Position numbers and translations under genes: made by a program | The notes under the pieces: generated by a model | What the model was told of the DNA's origin: nothing | What the model saw: only the letters and a program-made list of their open reading frames with translations | Database searches by the model: none | From: Lycocorax pyrrhopterus obiensis | Lineage: Eukaryota; Chordata; Aves; Passeriformes; Paradisaeidae | DNA length: 64,000 nucleotides | Reading direction: 5' to 3' | NCBI GenBank assembly: GCA_014706295.1 | Contig: JACSVZ010000039.1 | Coordinates: 2,108,001 to 2,172,000 of the forward strand | Shown here: positions 29,901-42,139 of the stretch, one piece after another | Layout of the letters: every line of letters starts with the position of its first letter | How positions within the stretch are numbered: the first letter of the stretch is position 1

Positions 29901-32900
29901 TGCTACACACGTGGCACAGCCGAGGAGAGCTGAGACCACAGCCTGTGACGTGACCGCTCCGCTCCTGAACAGCCGCTTCCAGCTCGTGCCTGACGCCCAC
30001 CGCTGTCCACCAGCCGGCTCTGGGGCAATGCCACCAAGCTGGCCCTGTCACATGCCACCTGGCCAAAGTCTCCCGAGGTGCAGCGGGACAAGGACAAAAC
30101 CCCGCTGAAGCGCCAGCTCAGCACTACCAGGCACAGCAGCCGTTCCACTTGTGACTCCAAAAATCCTGTACACGTGTGACACAGGCCACCACCTGGTCAT
30201 GCACGGCAATTTTCAAGTTAAACCACAGTAAATTGCAAGGGAAGAAACTGGTCACGAGGCTGTTGTCACCTCCCCTCTCTTCTTGCTGCCCTGAAAGGCA
30301 GAGTGAGCTCATTTCCCACCTGGCACTGCTTCAGTTAACCACATCAAGCACTAAGCCACTCGGAACAAGAACGGCGTGTGCTTATCAGTCCCCAGCGGTG
30401 CCTGACAATGACCCTCCTGGGGCTTGTGCTGGCAGCTGCAGCTGATGCTAGACGTGATCACCTTCACCCTTCACTTGTTCCGCCTCCGTCTCTCTCGCAG
30501 CCCAGGCCTTTGCTGAGCCGTGCTCCTCCTGGGAGCCCTTTGCAGCCCATTCTTGTGGCTCTGCTGAGCCGCTCCTGCAGCAGCAGGGGGGCACCCACTC
30601 TGTAGGGACACAGATAGGGAAGCTGAGGGCATGGATGTGCCCGTTCAGGGCTGAGCACCCCAAGAAGACATCTCAGGCCATCAAAATACCCAGTCTTACG
30701 TCTGCAAAGAGGTGAAGGAGGTGCAGCCTCCAGCTTTCAGATAGAAAGTTTGCCACTACTGCATCCCTCAGCACAGAGGCCAAGGCCCAGGCACTGGGCA
30801 TGGTGACCACGCAATGGTCAGCACAGAGTCGGAGATCCTCTGATGGGGACCCACATCAGTCTCCTCCCTCAAAGTTACACTTGAAGGGTTAAACGTGCAC
30901 AGAGGTTTAGAAAGGAGACAAAAAGCACAGTTTGTTTCCCCAAAGCATCCCTGTCATTAAAATAACAGATCAAGGATCATTCCTGTTTTCTCTGCCCTTT
31001 ATGTAACAGCAATTGCCAAGCAAGTCTCCCATCTCCTATCTGAGTGCCTGGACACCACTAATTTTAGTCAAAGGAGGGGAAAGACACCTTTTATTTCTCA
31101 GTAGCCCGATGAAGTCAAGGTGAAAGATGGAAACAACACCTGGGAAGGACTTTGAGCAGCACTGGCCATGGTTTGATGGGAAGAACTGAGAGCACCTCCT
31201 TGGTGGAAACAGCATCTCCAAGGGGACAGTAGATTCCTCCCTGCATCCACTAAATGGCATCCTGAGATACTTGTCACTGGCTGAGGAACACAACCTGAGA
31301 AGCGTAATCATCAAAGCTGGTAACCCCTGAGCTTCTAAAACCACTGCACGTGAAGACTGTTACTTAACAAAGTGCAAGGGCAGTGCACAACTGGGAGGCA
31401 CACTGTGCTTGCCGAGGGCCAGCCAAGTGGGGGCCTGAGACAATCAGCCACTGCTGCACCATTACAAATATCTCAGCAGCACTGAAACCATCAAAGGCTC
31501 CATCTTTTAGTGTCTCTCTCCTAGCATAAAATGTCTTTCCATTTTTCTCTTGCTTTCATCTCCCAGGCAGAAATAAAGAAAAGATGAAGAAACCGCTCAG
31601 TTCTTCATACGAAATGAAAACTAGAGTAAGGAAGGAAAAGAAGTTGCCTTAAAAATCTGGGATAAGATAGAATGGTAGAGATCTGAGGAAAAAGTGCTGA
31701 TCACCAGGCCCGTGTTCTGCAGAAGGGAAAAAGAGACATACACATTGAAGCAGGGAACACAGAAACACTTGGTAGGTGCAACAAGTTAGGTCAACCTCAC
31801 CACACATCCTCCCTCCCTGCTTGCCTGGTCACAGCAAGGATTACAGGACAACAAAGTGCCATTCATTACTGCACAGACAAGGAAAAGCAGACACCCGTGT
31901 TGTGAGCAGGCTCCTCCAGTTCTGCCCTTCCCGTCCTGTCAGCCCTAGTGAGGCCACAGGACCTGTGAGGGTCTAAGCTCACTTTGTCTTCATGTAAAAA
32001 CCAAACCTTGGGCCTTGTAACAAATCCCCGGTCGTTAGAAACCAGATGGCACAGGGTGTTCCTCCTATCTGCCCATGCTCCTTACAGTAGATTATTTAGC
32101 CTTTCTGTGCTTGGTTTTCTTAACAAAATGAATAGAACTACTTGCAGCAATGATTTCTTTTCATGTTAAAAGTCTTCTCAAACAAGAACTGTTCAACAAG
32201 CACAAAATATTGTGGCAAGTTCTGTACACATGAAACCAATACCTGAGGGACAGTCAGTCCTCAAACTTGTGCATATGCCAGGTTTTCCATTTCAGCAAAT
32301 ACGGACATCATTAACCTACATATGTGAACAGAGGACACCTTGTCTTAACAAGGGAAGTCACCAGTGGCCAAAGACCCCCTTCATGCTGAAACAGAAAGGG
32401 CAGTTGTTACAGAAGATCTGCTGGGAAGCAATGCATCCATGTGCTTATGACTTCAATTTCCCCTGAAGTTAACTTCCTCCCACTCCTTAGACCACAGCTG
32501 TGCATTATTAAATTGTTAAAGGCAAGAAAAGCCGAAGTCCTCTCCTTCTGCTCTTCCTTTGACACTGGTGCAGCCCAGCTCAGTGGAATCACCCTTTCAT
32601 TTACGCTGCATGTGAGAGACCAGAAGCACAGAAATAAATTTAGCCTGGAAAGCTGAGGAAAGTGTTTCCTTTTGTAGCAGGGTGCAAGGTACTTGCCTTT
32701 AAAGACACACATTATTGAAAGCTAAATAGTCCTGTCAAATGACCACTGACAAGGACTGGGAAATACAGTTTTGAGACTGCATAATCGGATTAAAAGTGAG
32801 AGGATGAAGGTATCAATAGGGCCTCCTTCCTAGGCCATACAAACCAGATCTAAGTTTTTACAGATACCAGTGCATCAAACCCAAATAATACAAAGATAAT

Positions 32901-33435
32901 GCAGTGAAGAAAGCATAAAACTTTCTTGATCTGAAGTTCTGCTCCTTTGAATAGACAGATTTAGGCTTTCTTTGGATTCACATAGCTGGAATTCCATGAG
33001 CACCATACCTAGAGCCCAAGTTACACCACAGAAAGAATACCTGCCTTTCTTATGCTGAACTTAAGTCTTGCAAGGTTGAGGTAAATCTTTGAGCCAACAA
33101 GGATGGAAGGAAAACAGGCCACAGATATAAAGAGGCACGTAGATGTTAGCTTTTCCAAGCCATTCTGACATGAACTGACCTACAGGTCATGTGCCTAAAG
33201 CTCTTCCACACAAGCCAGTGGCTGGTGACAGGGAAGTGCTTTCAGGCAGGTGGATGATGTCCCAAACAAAGCTGCAAACTCTGCTCATCCTCCTGCTGCA
33301 TGACAGGGTCTCTGTCAACAAGAGGGATTTGCTCTGACTCCTTTCTCTGGACAGGAAAGCAATCCTCACCCACAGCAAATATGCCAGAGAAATTTCCAGA
33401 ATTGTAATTTCAAAATGACAGATATATATATTTGG

Positions 33436-33495
33436 GTCATGGTTGGACTCAATGACCTTAAGGGTCTTTTCCAACCTGTAAGATCCTCTGATTTA
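33436..33495 (+). mobile_element. CR1 LINE 3' end fragment
   Basis: The stretch beginning GGTTGGACTCAATGACCTTA and continuing through TTCCAACC to a degenerate terminal repeat (CCTCTGATTT) matches the 3' end of avian CR1 retrotransposons. CR1 copies are usually 5'-truncated, and only this short tail remains here. It lies about 1 kb beyond the MTO1 stop codon, on the opposite strand to MTO1. Confidence 0.8.
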
Positions 33496-33971
33496 ACTGT
33501 AACAAAATGTGTTCTGAAGCCAAAGGATATTCAGAAATGAGACCAGCACCAGAGACTGCTGCCTGAGTCAAGCAAGGATTTGGTAGGTGCACAGCAACAC
33601 CTTGAATTCCATGTGTCTTTCTGGCAGGCAACTACTCAACTGCCCAGTTGATCCGATTGACTTGGATCTCACTCAAATACAAGTTCTATTCCTGTCAGCT
33701 GCAGGACCAGTGCTGATGAGAAACCCTTGGGTCCCACTCCTCCAGCCCCCAGCATGTCAGACAGAGCTTGACAGTACCCAGGCTGAGGTCCATGGGGCAG
33801 GTTCCCATATGTCCCCCACCTTCCTCAGCACCCAGCCTTGTCCAGCTGCCTCCCCAGCTCCCCAGTGAATCTCAGCCCACCTTATGTGTGGGAATTGTGA
33901 TCTGGTGAACTGCAAAGGCCCTGCTGAAAGCTAAGCGATAACCGAGTTCCTCAGCAAGTTTCAAGATAAGC

Positions 33972-33977
33972 TTTATT
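33972..33977 (-). terminator. MTO1: Candidate MTO1 polyadenylation signal
   Basis: TTTATT on the + strand is AATAAA on the MTO1 strand, about 540 bases after the MTO1 stop codon. It is the most suitable signal I see, but other AT-rich candidates exist, so the 3' UTR length is an estimate. Confidence 0.45.
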
Positions 33978-34514
33978 AATTTTAAAAGAGAAAAACACCT
34001 GCAGGATGTGGTGTCTACATTCAGTCTCCTGTGTAAATTTAAATATTCATGTGGCACACATTTCCATAGCCAAGTGTTTCCTAGTGGCTGACACCGGCCA
34101 GTGCACAGTCACTGCACAGCTATGAACACAAGTACTGAACTCAATGGAACGCACTTTTCAGATCCAATCCTTTTGTGTGGCATGGGCTTAGCACGGTAAC
34201 ACTTCTTACTCATTTCAGAAGAGCTAAACACTGTCCTTTACAAGATGCAGATTTTGACTATCTGAAGTCTTCCAAATGAGTGGAATTTTAAAAGCAGTTC
34301 TCTTGTCTCTCCATTTGCATCAGCAAAATCACAGTCTGTATTTAGGTTTCTGAGCATTTACTCTGTGCATTCATCATCTTTCTTCTATGCAACGACACTG
34401 CCACAGAACCCAACTAGAACTGCTCTGGATCTGGCCAGCATGGGTGTTATCTGGGAAGAGGCTCAGGAGCACAGGGAATCTTGCCACCAAGTCTGACAGG
34501 ATCAGTGCCATTCT

Positions 34515-37500
34515 CTACAAAGGTGTTTTAACAAACTTTGTCTCCTCTTCAGAAAACTCTGCTGAAATCCGTCTTTGTGAAGCTGCTTTGTCTGAGTACA
34601 TTCTCCCTGGGAAGTACTCCCCAGCCTGAGTCACAGCTTTTAGCTTCTCTGTCTTCCGGTGATTGGTTTTCACAAATCTTAGCAGGTTAACAATAGCAGC
34701 TGGGGTGATTCCAGGGATACGGCTGACTGCACCAATCTGCACGTGGAGACAGGAACAAGTTAACCACCACCAAACCTACACACTGGAGCTAGTGAGAAAT
34801 GAGATCAAGACCCGTGGGTATTCCCTTCCCTGATTCTTTCACCCCCATGCCCCTTGAGAAGACAGAAGGGATTTCACTGCTGCTCACTCTGCTGTGGATG
34901 AATTTCTCACCGTCTGCGGGCGGTTTGAGTCCAGCTTCTCCCGCACCTCTGTGGAGAGTGAGGCATCAATGGCAAAGTAATCCAGGTCGTCTGGCAGCTG
35001 GAGCGCCTCGTCACGACGCACTTCTTCTATTTCCTGCTGCTGATTGACTACACACCACTCATAAGCAGCTGTGGTGATCAGGGAAACAAGAAAACCAGAT
35101 ATAAATAGATACTCATGTGAAACAAGTCACTTGCAAGAAGTCTTGGAAGCACAATGAGCAATTCCACTGAGATGGTAAAAAGCTCCTAAGGAAATTTCCA
35201 GCCCCACAGACTATAGAGTCTAATTTGCGTCACTGCTTTGGAAGAAGTCATACTCTTTGATTTGTTACGGGAATTTAGATACATGGGTTGTTTGTATCTT
35301 CTCATCCCAACAAAGGATGGTCTATTTGATGAGGCAGTAAAGAGGAAAAAAACCTAAAGAGTGATCTTAACCACAGAGGGAAACACCGGTGCACAGAAAG
35401 GGCTGCAGCTTATGGTAATAAGTTCACACTCTGACTGGAGTGTTTCATTTCTCTAACCAGCAACATGAAACACACTAGGACAATTGCTCTCCCCTTACTG
35501 AACAAACCTATGTAGATCACCACGAGAGAGCCTGACCCTTGTACTCTACCTTCTATTTTCAATCTTTCTGCCAGTTCTCTCCATTGAGCAAACTTGCCCA
35601 GGGGCTCTGGGACAGCTTTTGCCAGAATCTCCATGTTGGCATCTTGATACTGAAGGATGTCAAAGGCACTGTGGAGAAAAAGAGTGAACATTTATGGTAA
35701 AAAGGAGTCACACTTGTAAGGCAGATTAATAGCTGTTCCCAGCTCAAACTTACAAAGTTTTTAGCTTAAGCCAGAACAACTGCAGAGCCAAGCTCAATTC
35801 ACTACTATCTCCTCTCAGTACACAGAAGAGCTGCTAAACTCTCCAAGAGGGACTCCTCACATAGGATTACAATAAGACAGAAGGGACAAGGCAAGGGTAC
35901 CAAGGGAAACCTTTCACACAGACTCTGTCAGCCAGGTCTTAGTCACTGATTCAAAACAACAGAAAGGACAAGATGAGATAAAGTATGGGTAAGGGAAGTA
36001 AGGGCCTTTGTGTACAAGAACAGCTACCACTTGACACCAGTCTGAAAGCAACTGCTGCTTTACCAAGCTTTTAGCAAAGCTGCAACCCATTGCAAAACCG
36101 TCACCAGCTGGTGACTTGTGTAAGGACAGCAAGAACTGTCTGGGCCCGTGGAGCACTCCCTTGCTTTGGGAGCATATGTCAGCAACAGAAAGCATGGAAT
36201 AGTAAAAACACCAATACCATACTTATTCTACAGGCAAACATCAGATGTGTGTCCCCTGAAGGCGGTAAAGTAGGAATCTTGGAGTACTGACAGCTTCAGA
36301 AAGGATGGACAAATGCTGTGAAACCATTAGCCAGATGTACTAAAGCAAGCATAGGTCAAACCAGAAAGCTCCAGCTGTAACCTCTACCTGACAGGTGACC
36401 TGCGATTGCTACTGATGGGAACTTCTGGTAGTAAGCGGGACCATTTGGATATGCTGAACTGAAGCGATTTTAGTGTTGCAATCCCATCCTCTAATGCAGC
36501 TCTCATCTTAACCGCTTGTTCATATCGCTGCTGTGACACACACCCAGCTTCTTCGAACCCTGCAGAGACAGATGGTGTATGAGACAAAGGTCTACAGCCA
36601 GGCAGGGCTGGTCACTGCAAGAGCTACCACAGCGAAACACCTCTGCGGGTGAGCCTGGCGTCGGCGTTGTCCGGCCGCAGGGACATGCGGAACTCCACGC
36701 GGCTGGTGAACATCCGGTAGGGCTCGCTGGTGCCCAGCGTGGTGAGGTCATCGATCAGCACACCCACGTAGCCCTCGGTGCGGCTGACGGTGAACGGGGG
36801 CTTGCCATGAACCCGCAGACACGCGTTGATCCCAGCAATCACACCCTGCGCAGGCAGAACAAACCAAACACATCCATCAGTCTCTTCGTAGCAAAAACAT
36901 CAGCACATCTGCCTCCACAGGCTCACATGTCCAACCATGCCCAGGAAAACGCAACAGCCTGTGCCAGTAATCCAGGCAGCTTCCTTCTTGTGGCGTTATG
37001 AGTGTCTGAAGGGCTTCTTGGCCCCTGCTCATGTGTCTGGAGACAATTCCCACATGTTTTCAACTATACCCAGTGCACAGTCTCCATGCTGGAACACTTA
37101 AAAGGGCTTTCAATTACTTTTGTTACCGCACCCTTAGTGACAGCAACTGCAGATACTTGTACAGATACAAGTAAAAATATCTTGGGCAAGTCTGGAATCA
37201 GGGTGAGCAACAAAAGTAAGAACATCTCATGAGCACAAAACGGGCCTAGACTTCACAAAGGCCAAGGCAATATCCCTTTCTGAGTGCTGAATACACAACA
37301 GTCAGATTTGCCCACCTGAGCTGCAGCTTCTTCATAGCCTGTTGTGCCATTTATCTGGCCTGCAAAGAAGAGACGCTGAACTAGACGCGACTCGAGGGAA
37401 GCAGTCAGTTGTCGGGGGTCTAAAAAGTCATACTGCACCCCATAGCCTGTGACACACAACAAGACAGATGTTACAGGAGGGATTGTCAAGGCAATCAATG

Positions 37501-40500
37501 GAGCAGAACGGCTTATCAATTTTACTTATGATTTCTGAACAAACAAGGAAAAATCCCTGCATCCAAGAACTAGTTTTGCTTTGTATTTCCTTTGTTTTGC
37601 TACGCTCCAAACAAAACCTGCTTTTCATTAACTAGTAAATAAATATGACCAATAGGTTTAAAACTATTCAGCCCCCTCACCTGGCTGTAGCATCTTGGCT
37701 TTTTCCAAGCCTGGGACGGATTTGATCACCTGCTCCTGGAGCTCAGGCGGCAGTGTCATGGACATGCCTTGGGGGTAAATGACGTTGGACTCCAAGCCTT
37801 CGGGCTCCAGCCACACCTGATGTTCTCGGTTTGGGAAGCGCAGCACCTTTGATTCAAGAGAGGGACAGTACCTGCAACAGTAAACAGCCATGAGCACAAC
37901 CTGACATGGAGAAAAAGTAACTTCCCAGAAGAGAAGCAGGAGAGACCCACAGCTCCAAAGAGACCGCCAGCTTGTCCCCTTGAGAGCCTTGCGTGATGCC
38001 ACACTCACCGCGGGCCCCTGGTTGTCTCCCTGACGTGGTTGTTCAGGTGGAGGTTATCGCAGATAATTTGCTGGGCCTTCAAGTTAGTGTGAGTCAGGTA
38101 ACAGGACAGCTGATCTTCCGGCTGGAAGAGGCCAAAGCTCGGCCTAAGTTAATCTGGTCACAACACCGTATCCTTACTGAACAACTCTGAGATCTCCAAG
38201 ACCTTTTCCATGACAGCTGGCTCTCACTTCTGGGAGTGGCCACCAGCGCTGTCATACAGACCAAACTGTACAGACCGAACACAAGTGATCAGAGAGCCTG
38301 AGCAACATGCCCAAAACCAGACTGAGAACACGACGGAACCTGGGAATCTGGAATTCAAGTTCTATCCTATATGCTCTATTCCTAATTACAGGATGGATAT
38401 TTCCATTAAACCAGCAGGTTATAGCACAGCATTCACACTGATCACAGGAGAAAAAAAGCTCTGGAGTTAGAAGAGTAAGTGCTGACCCTACAGCTAACAG
38501 CCAGTTAAAGAGTTTAGTGAAGAAAAAACAAAAAAATCTCTTAGAGAGGCAAAAAAAACAAACCTCAAAACTCTGCAATTAACATGAAAAATCCAAAGTT
38601 TGGAAAAAACCTCACCACCTAAAGTATTCCACTGATCTTTCTGAGAAAGAGTCAATAGACTCACGTTCCAACTATTATAATGTAGCACCATAACTCTTTA
38701 AAACTGTCAGTGAGTTATATATTAGTTAGCCAGGACTCCTGTGATTTTTTACAAAAATTTCATAATGAACTATGTTTAATTAGTTAAGGAAAAGTTTGAC
38801 TGTGATTTTACGTGGTTTTGATTTAGATCTGCGTTGGCCGAGTGTCAGTACAAAACCCAGAGAAATCACCTCACTGCACCTGCAGAAAGGAACTCCATGG
38901 ACCCATATCCCTTAGAGAATTTAATCAATAGTTGAAGAACAAAATTCAATAAAGAATTGTTTAACGGTTATCATATAATTAGAGATGACTTAGATGCCAT
39001 AGGACAAGAAAGATATCTTGAGAAAGTTAAGGAGTCAAAAGCCTATACACCCACACCCCAGAAAGCTTAATCAACAGAAATTGTCTAAGCAGGACAGCAA
39101 ATTTAATAAAGCACTGTTTAGCTGGATAAAACCTGGGTTACCCATTACACAAAGACAGATGAGATGTCCTGGTAGTAATAAAAGAAACAGAACACCTATA
39201 CCATGATGCAATAAATTGGGCAGACTTCCAGGAGTGTCTATAAAAAAGCCTGGATGTTACAGTGTCTGAAAATTGTTGTTTCTTTGAACATGTCTACGGC
39301 GAATAAATTCCTGATACATTCCAAATTTTTACCCAAAATTATTATCAGGAATATTTGTCTAACAGCTTTTTGCTGTTAGATTTAAAGCTCTTCATTTCAA
39401 AACCTCTCCTACACGTACCAAGGACTTCAAGTGATACTACTTTTGCCCCATCCTGATTATAAAAGGTTGTTGCAATTCCCATATCCTCTGGGGCAAATTA
39501 ACTCCTGATACTTAATTCTGTGCTGTTTAATTACAATATGTAAAAATAGCCCATTTTCCAAGATTTTCTTCGGAAAACTGAACCTCTTCTGCTTTTAAGT
39601 TACTGTTACCCTGCCACCTCTGAGCTCCGTGGATAAATCCATCCTTTCTCTTTCCTAGCCAATACTATTAATGACCTCTAATTTCAACATTTTAACCTTA
39701 TTCCAGAGCTACGCTAAGAAGCAAGACACTTTAAATCTCCACAATACAGGTGTAATACTGGAAGATTTTGTAAAATCACCCATGTAACCAGCACATGAAG
39801 AATACTAGCACCAGTATCACATTTCATACCACTCTGACTCCAGAAGGAAAGAAAGTTTAGTTCTCAAGTTGAGAAGTGAGAGCAAAAAGGTATTTGCTTT
39901 CAAAAGAACACAAGCAGCTTCTCCCTTGCATTGAGAGTCCTCAGAAACGTAACACCTCCAGCACAAATACAGCCCAGCTGCCTTTCCCAGCCACCAATTC
40001 CCTGGCTGATTATGAGCATGACGTTCCCAGACCCGCTCTCCACCTGGCTCTATGTGCATTGGATGGGTGCTATCCCACCTTGATCCACACAGCCTTGCTG
40101 AGGAAGCTGAACGGCACAGGAGGGTTGTCAGCTGCACGCTCCTGCAGACCACTGAAGTCAATAGTATCCTTGGCAAGCCGGGGCGGTGTCCCAGTCTTCA
40201 GCCTGCCCACAGCAAATCCCAGTTTCTCCAGAGTGTGAGCCAGCCCGATGGCTGGCTGGTCCCCCAGCCGCCCCGCCGGGTGCATCTCCAGTCCGATGTG
40301 GATCATACCCCTCAGAAACGTACCGGTGGTCAGGATAACGCTCCCGGCACGTACTGTGCTCCCGTTGCCTGAAACAGCAAGTTTTCACAGATGTACATGT
40401 TTTAGTACCAACAAAGCCCTGGGATTCTGGTGCTTCTGTCTATAACTAGACTAACAGTGTTCACTGAGGGTTTATCTGTCTTCTATTACAGAACAATACC

Positions 40501-42139
40501 AGCATTTCAGTAATAAAACCATCAACAGTAATAACTACAATAAGCAGCATGTAGTTATTTCTGCATATTTATTATTCCTAATCAAGTTACCCCTAACAAA
40601 AAAAAACCCACTTCTGGGAAAAATCTGTATCCAGGCCTTTACTTCAGAAAGCTTTTTTGTTAAAACAGCAAGGGGTAATGAAGTACAAGTCTGTTAATAA
40701 CAGGACCCCATGGTCCTTTAACATTGAGGGCAGCATACACCGTTTACCAAATAAAATCTCAAAACGCAGCATGGAATTCGGTATCGCTAGCCTGAAGAAA
40801 ATTAACTTAGTTAATGTCCCAGTATACTATCAATCCAGGTATTTTTGACATTGTATTACTTTGTATTACACATATTAACCTGGTTTAGTTCACACTTCGC
40901 CTAAACCAGCTCTACTGCCTAATTCATCTTCCTCACTAATGAATTAGAACTGTATAATTCATCTTCCTCACTGGTGAATCAGAAATATTTACCCCAAAGG
41001 CTGCTCTTGGTGTGGAGTAACTGAAGGCACTTACTGAGTTACCAGCACATACCCAGAACAACTCCTGTGACTTGGCATTTCCCAGGACGGCCTGGTTCTG
41101 GTTCTGTCAAGAGAAGATCCTCCACAGATGCCTCACGAACTGTCAACAGCGGTGTGTTAAGGATTTCTTTCTGTCATGAAAGGAGTTACTGCAAAAATCT
41201 AGGAAGTTACGAGACATATGGGCAATCCCAAACCCTGCTGACTTCTGAAACATCTACTACCCACTTCCATTCTTACCAGGTCATTTGGCAGACACTCAGT
41301 TACGGTACTGTCCTGATCTATCAGGTAGAAGTTTTCATTCACATAAAGTTTTAGCTCAAATAAACTATTTGGTCATGAAGCCTGACCTCTGTCTAAAACA
41401 CTGGAGAATTTTTTAAACTATGCTGAGCTCCAACAACTTACACTGCATCAAAGTACCAAACAATAGGGCATCTAGGTTTGACAGGTAAAAAATGAAAAGC
41501 AAAACATAGCTCCTTCCTTCGTAATCCTCAGCAGTGTGTTCCGACACCCGGCGGTCCGCCCGTCGAGCCGCCCCCCTCACCTGCATGTTCTCCTTGTACA
41601 GGCCGCGGTCGATCTGTGCGCGGAGGCCCCACACGGCCGGGCCCTTGCAGCGGTTCAGCACCTTGTAGTGAACACCGGAGCGGTCGCACACGCGGCCGCA
41701 CAGCCCGTCCAGGGCGTCCACCTCCCGCATGAGGTGCCCCTTCCCGATGCCGCCGAAGGACGGGTTGCAGGACATTTCCCCTGGGTAAGGGAGACAGGGA
41801 CACCCTCAGCACCGCCGCCGCCCAAAGGCGCCCGCAACCTCCCCGGCTCAGCGCCGCTCCGCACGCCGCAGAGACCCCATGCGCCCGCGGCAGCTTCCCC
41901 CGCCCACCCCGGGCACCCTCGGCGGTACCGATGGTGCCGATCCTGTGCGTGAGCAGCAGCGTGCGGGCCCCGCCGCGAGCGGCCGCCGCCGCCGCCTCCG
42001 TGCCCGCATGGCCCCCGCCGATCACCACCACGTCGTAGCGCGGCGCCGCCGCCGCCCCGACCTCGCTGCCCGCCCGGCGGTGCCCAGGGCGAGGCGCTGG
42101 GGGCAGCGGCAGCCGGCGGCAGCCGCCGCGCAGGAACAT
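34515..42139 (-). CDS. MTO1: MTO1, mitochondrial tRNA 5-taurinomethyluridine biosynthesis protein (complete, 12 exons, 709 aa)
   Basis: MnmG/GidA-family FAD enzyme that, with GTPBP3, installs the 5-taurinomethyl group on wobble U34 of mitochondrial tRNAs. Exons in transcript order: 42139-41929, 41780-41581, 41170-41053, 40368-40079, 38121-38009, 37871-37681, 37446-37316, 36845-36641, 36559-36388, 35668-35550, 35068-34911 and 34736-34515. The phases join to 2130 nt (709 aa plus stop), the usual length. The N-terminus is Arg-rich with no acidic residue in the first 25, as in a mitochondrial presequence. The FAD loop GGGHAG is at residues 41-46. A conserved Cys is in [10 protein letters not shown] (C75). 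Family signatures GPRYCPS (C313) and [17 protein letters not shown] (from 403) are intact. Intron 1 is only 148 bp, with an atypical GTACCG donor. No lesion was seen. Confidence 0.96.
40921..40990. repeat. 35-bp tandem duplication in an MTO1 intron
   Basis: The unit starting AATTCATCTTCCTCACT at 40921 recurs at 40956, a period of 35 bp. The two copies differ at a few positions. It lies between MTO1 exons 3 and 4, away from splice sites, and looks like a local duplication. Confidence 0.8.

Larger units (their letters stand above)
24740..33960. other. Intergenic DNA between convergent EEF1A1 and MTO1
   Basis: About 9.2 kb separating two genes whose 3' ends face each other. No protein exon with recognisable similarity was found. 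Contents noted: a perfect 20-bp palindrome (25414-25433), a possible orphan terminal exon (26777-26925), AT-rich microsatellite-like sequence at about 29210-29290 and 29400-29520, a somewhat GC-richer stretch at about 29800-30650, and a CR1 3' tail (33436-33495). The remainder shows nothing I can assign. Confidence 0.5.
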
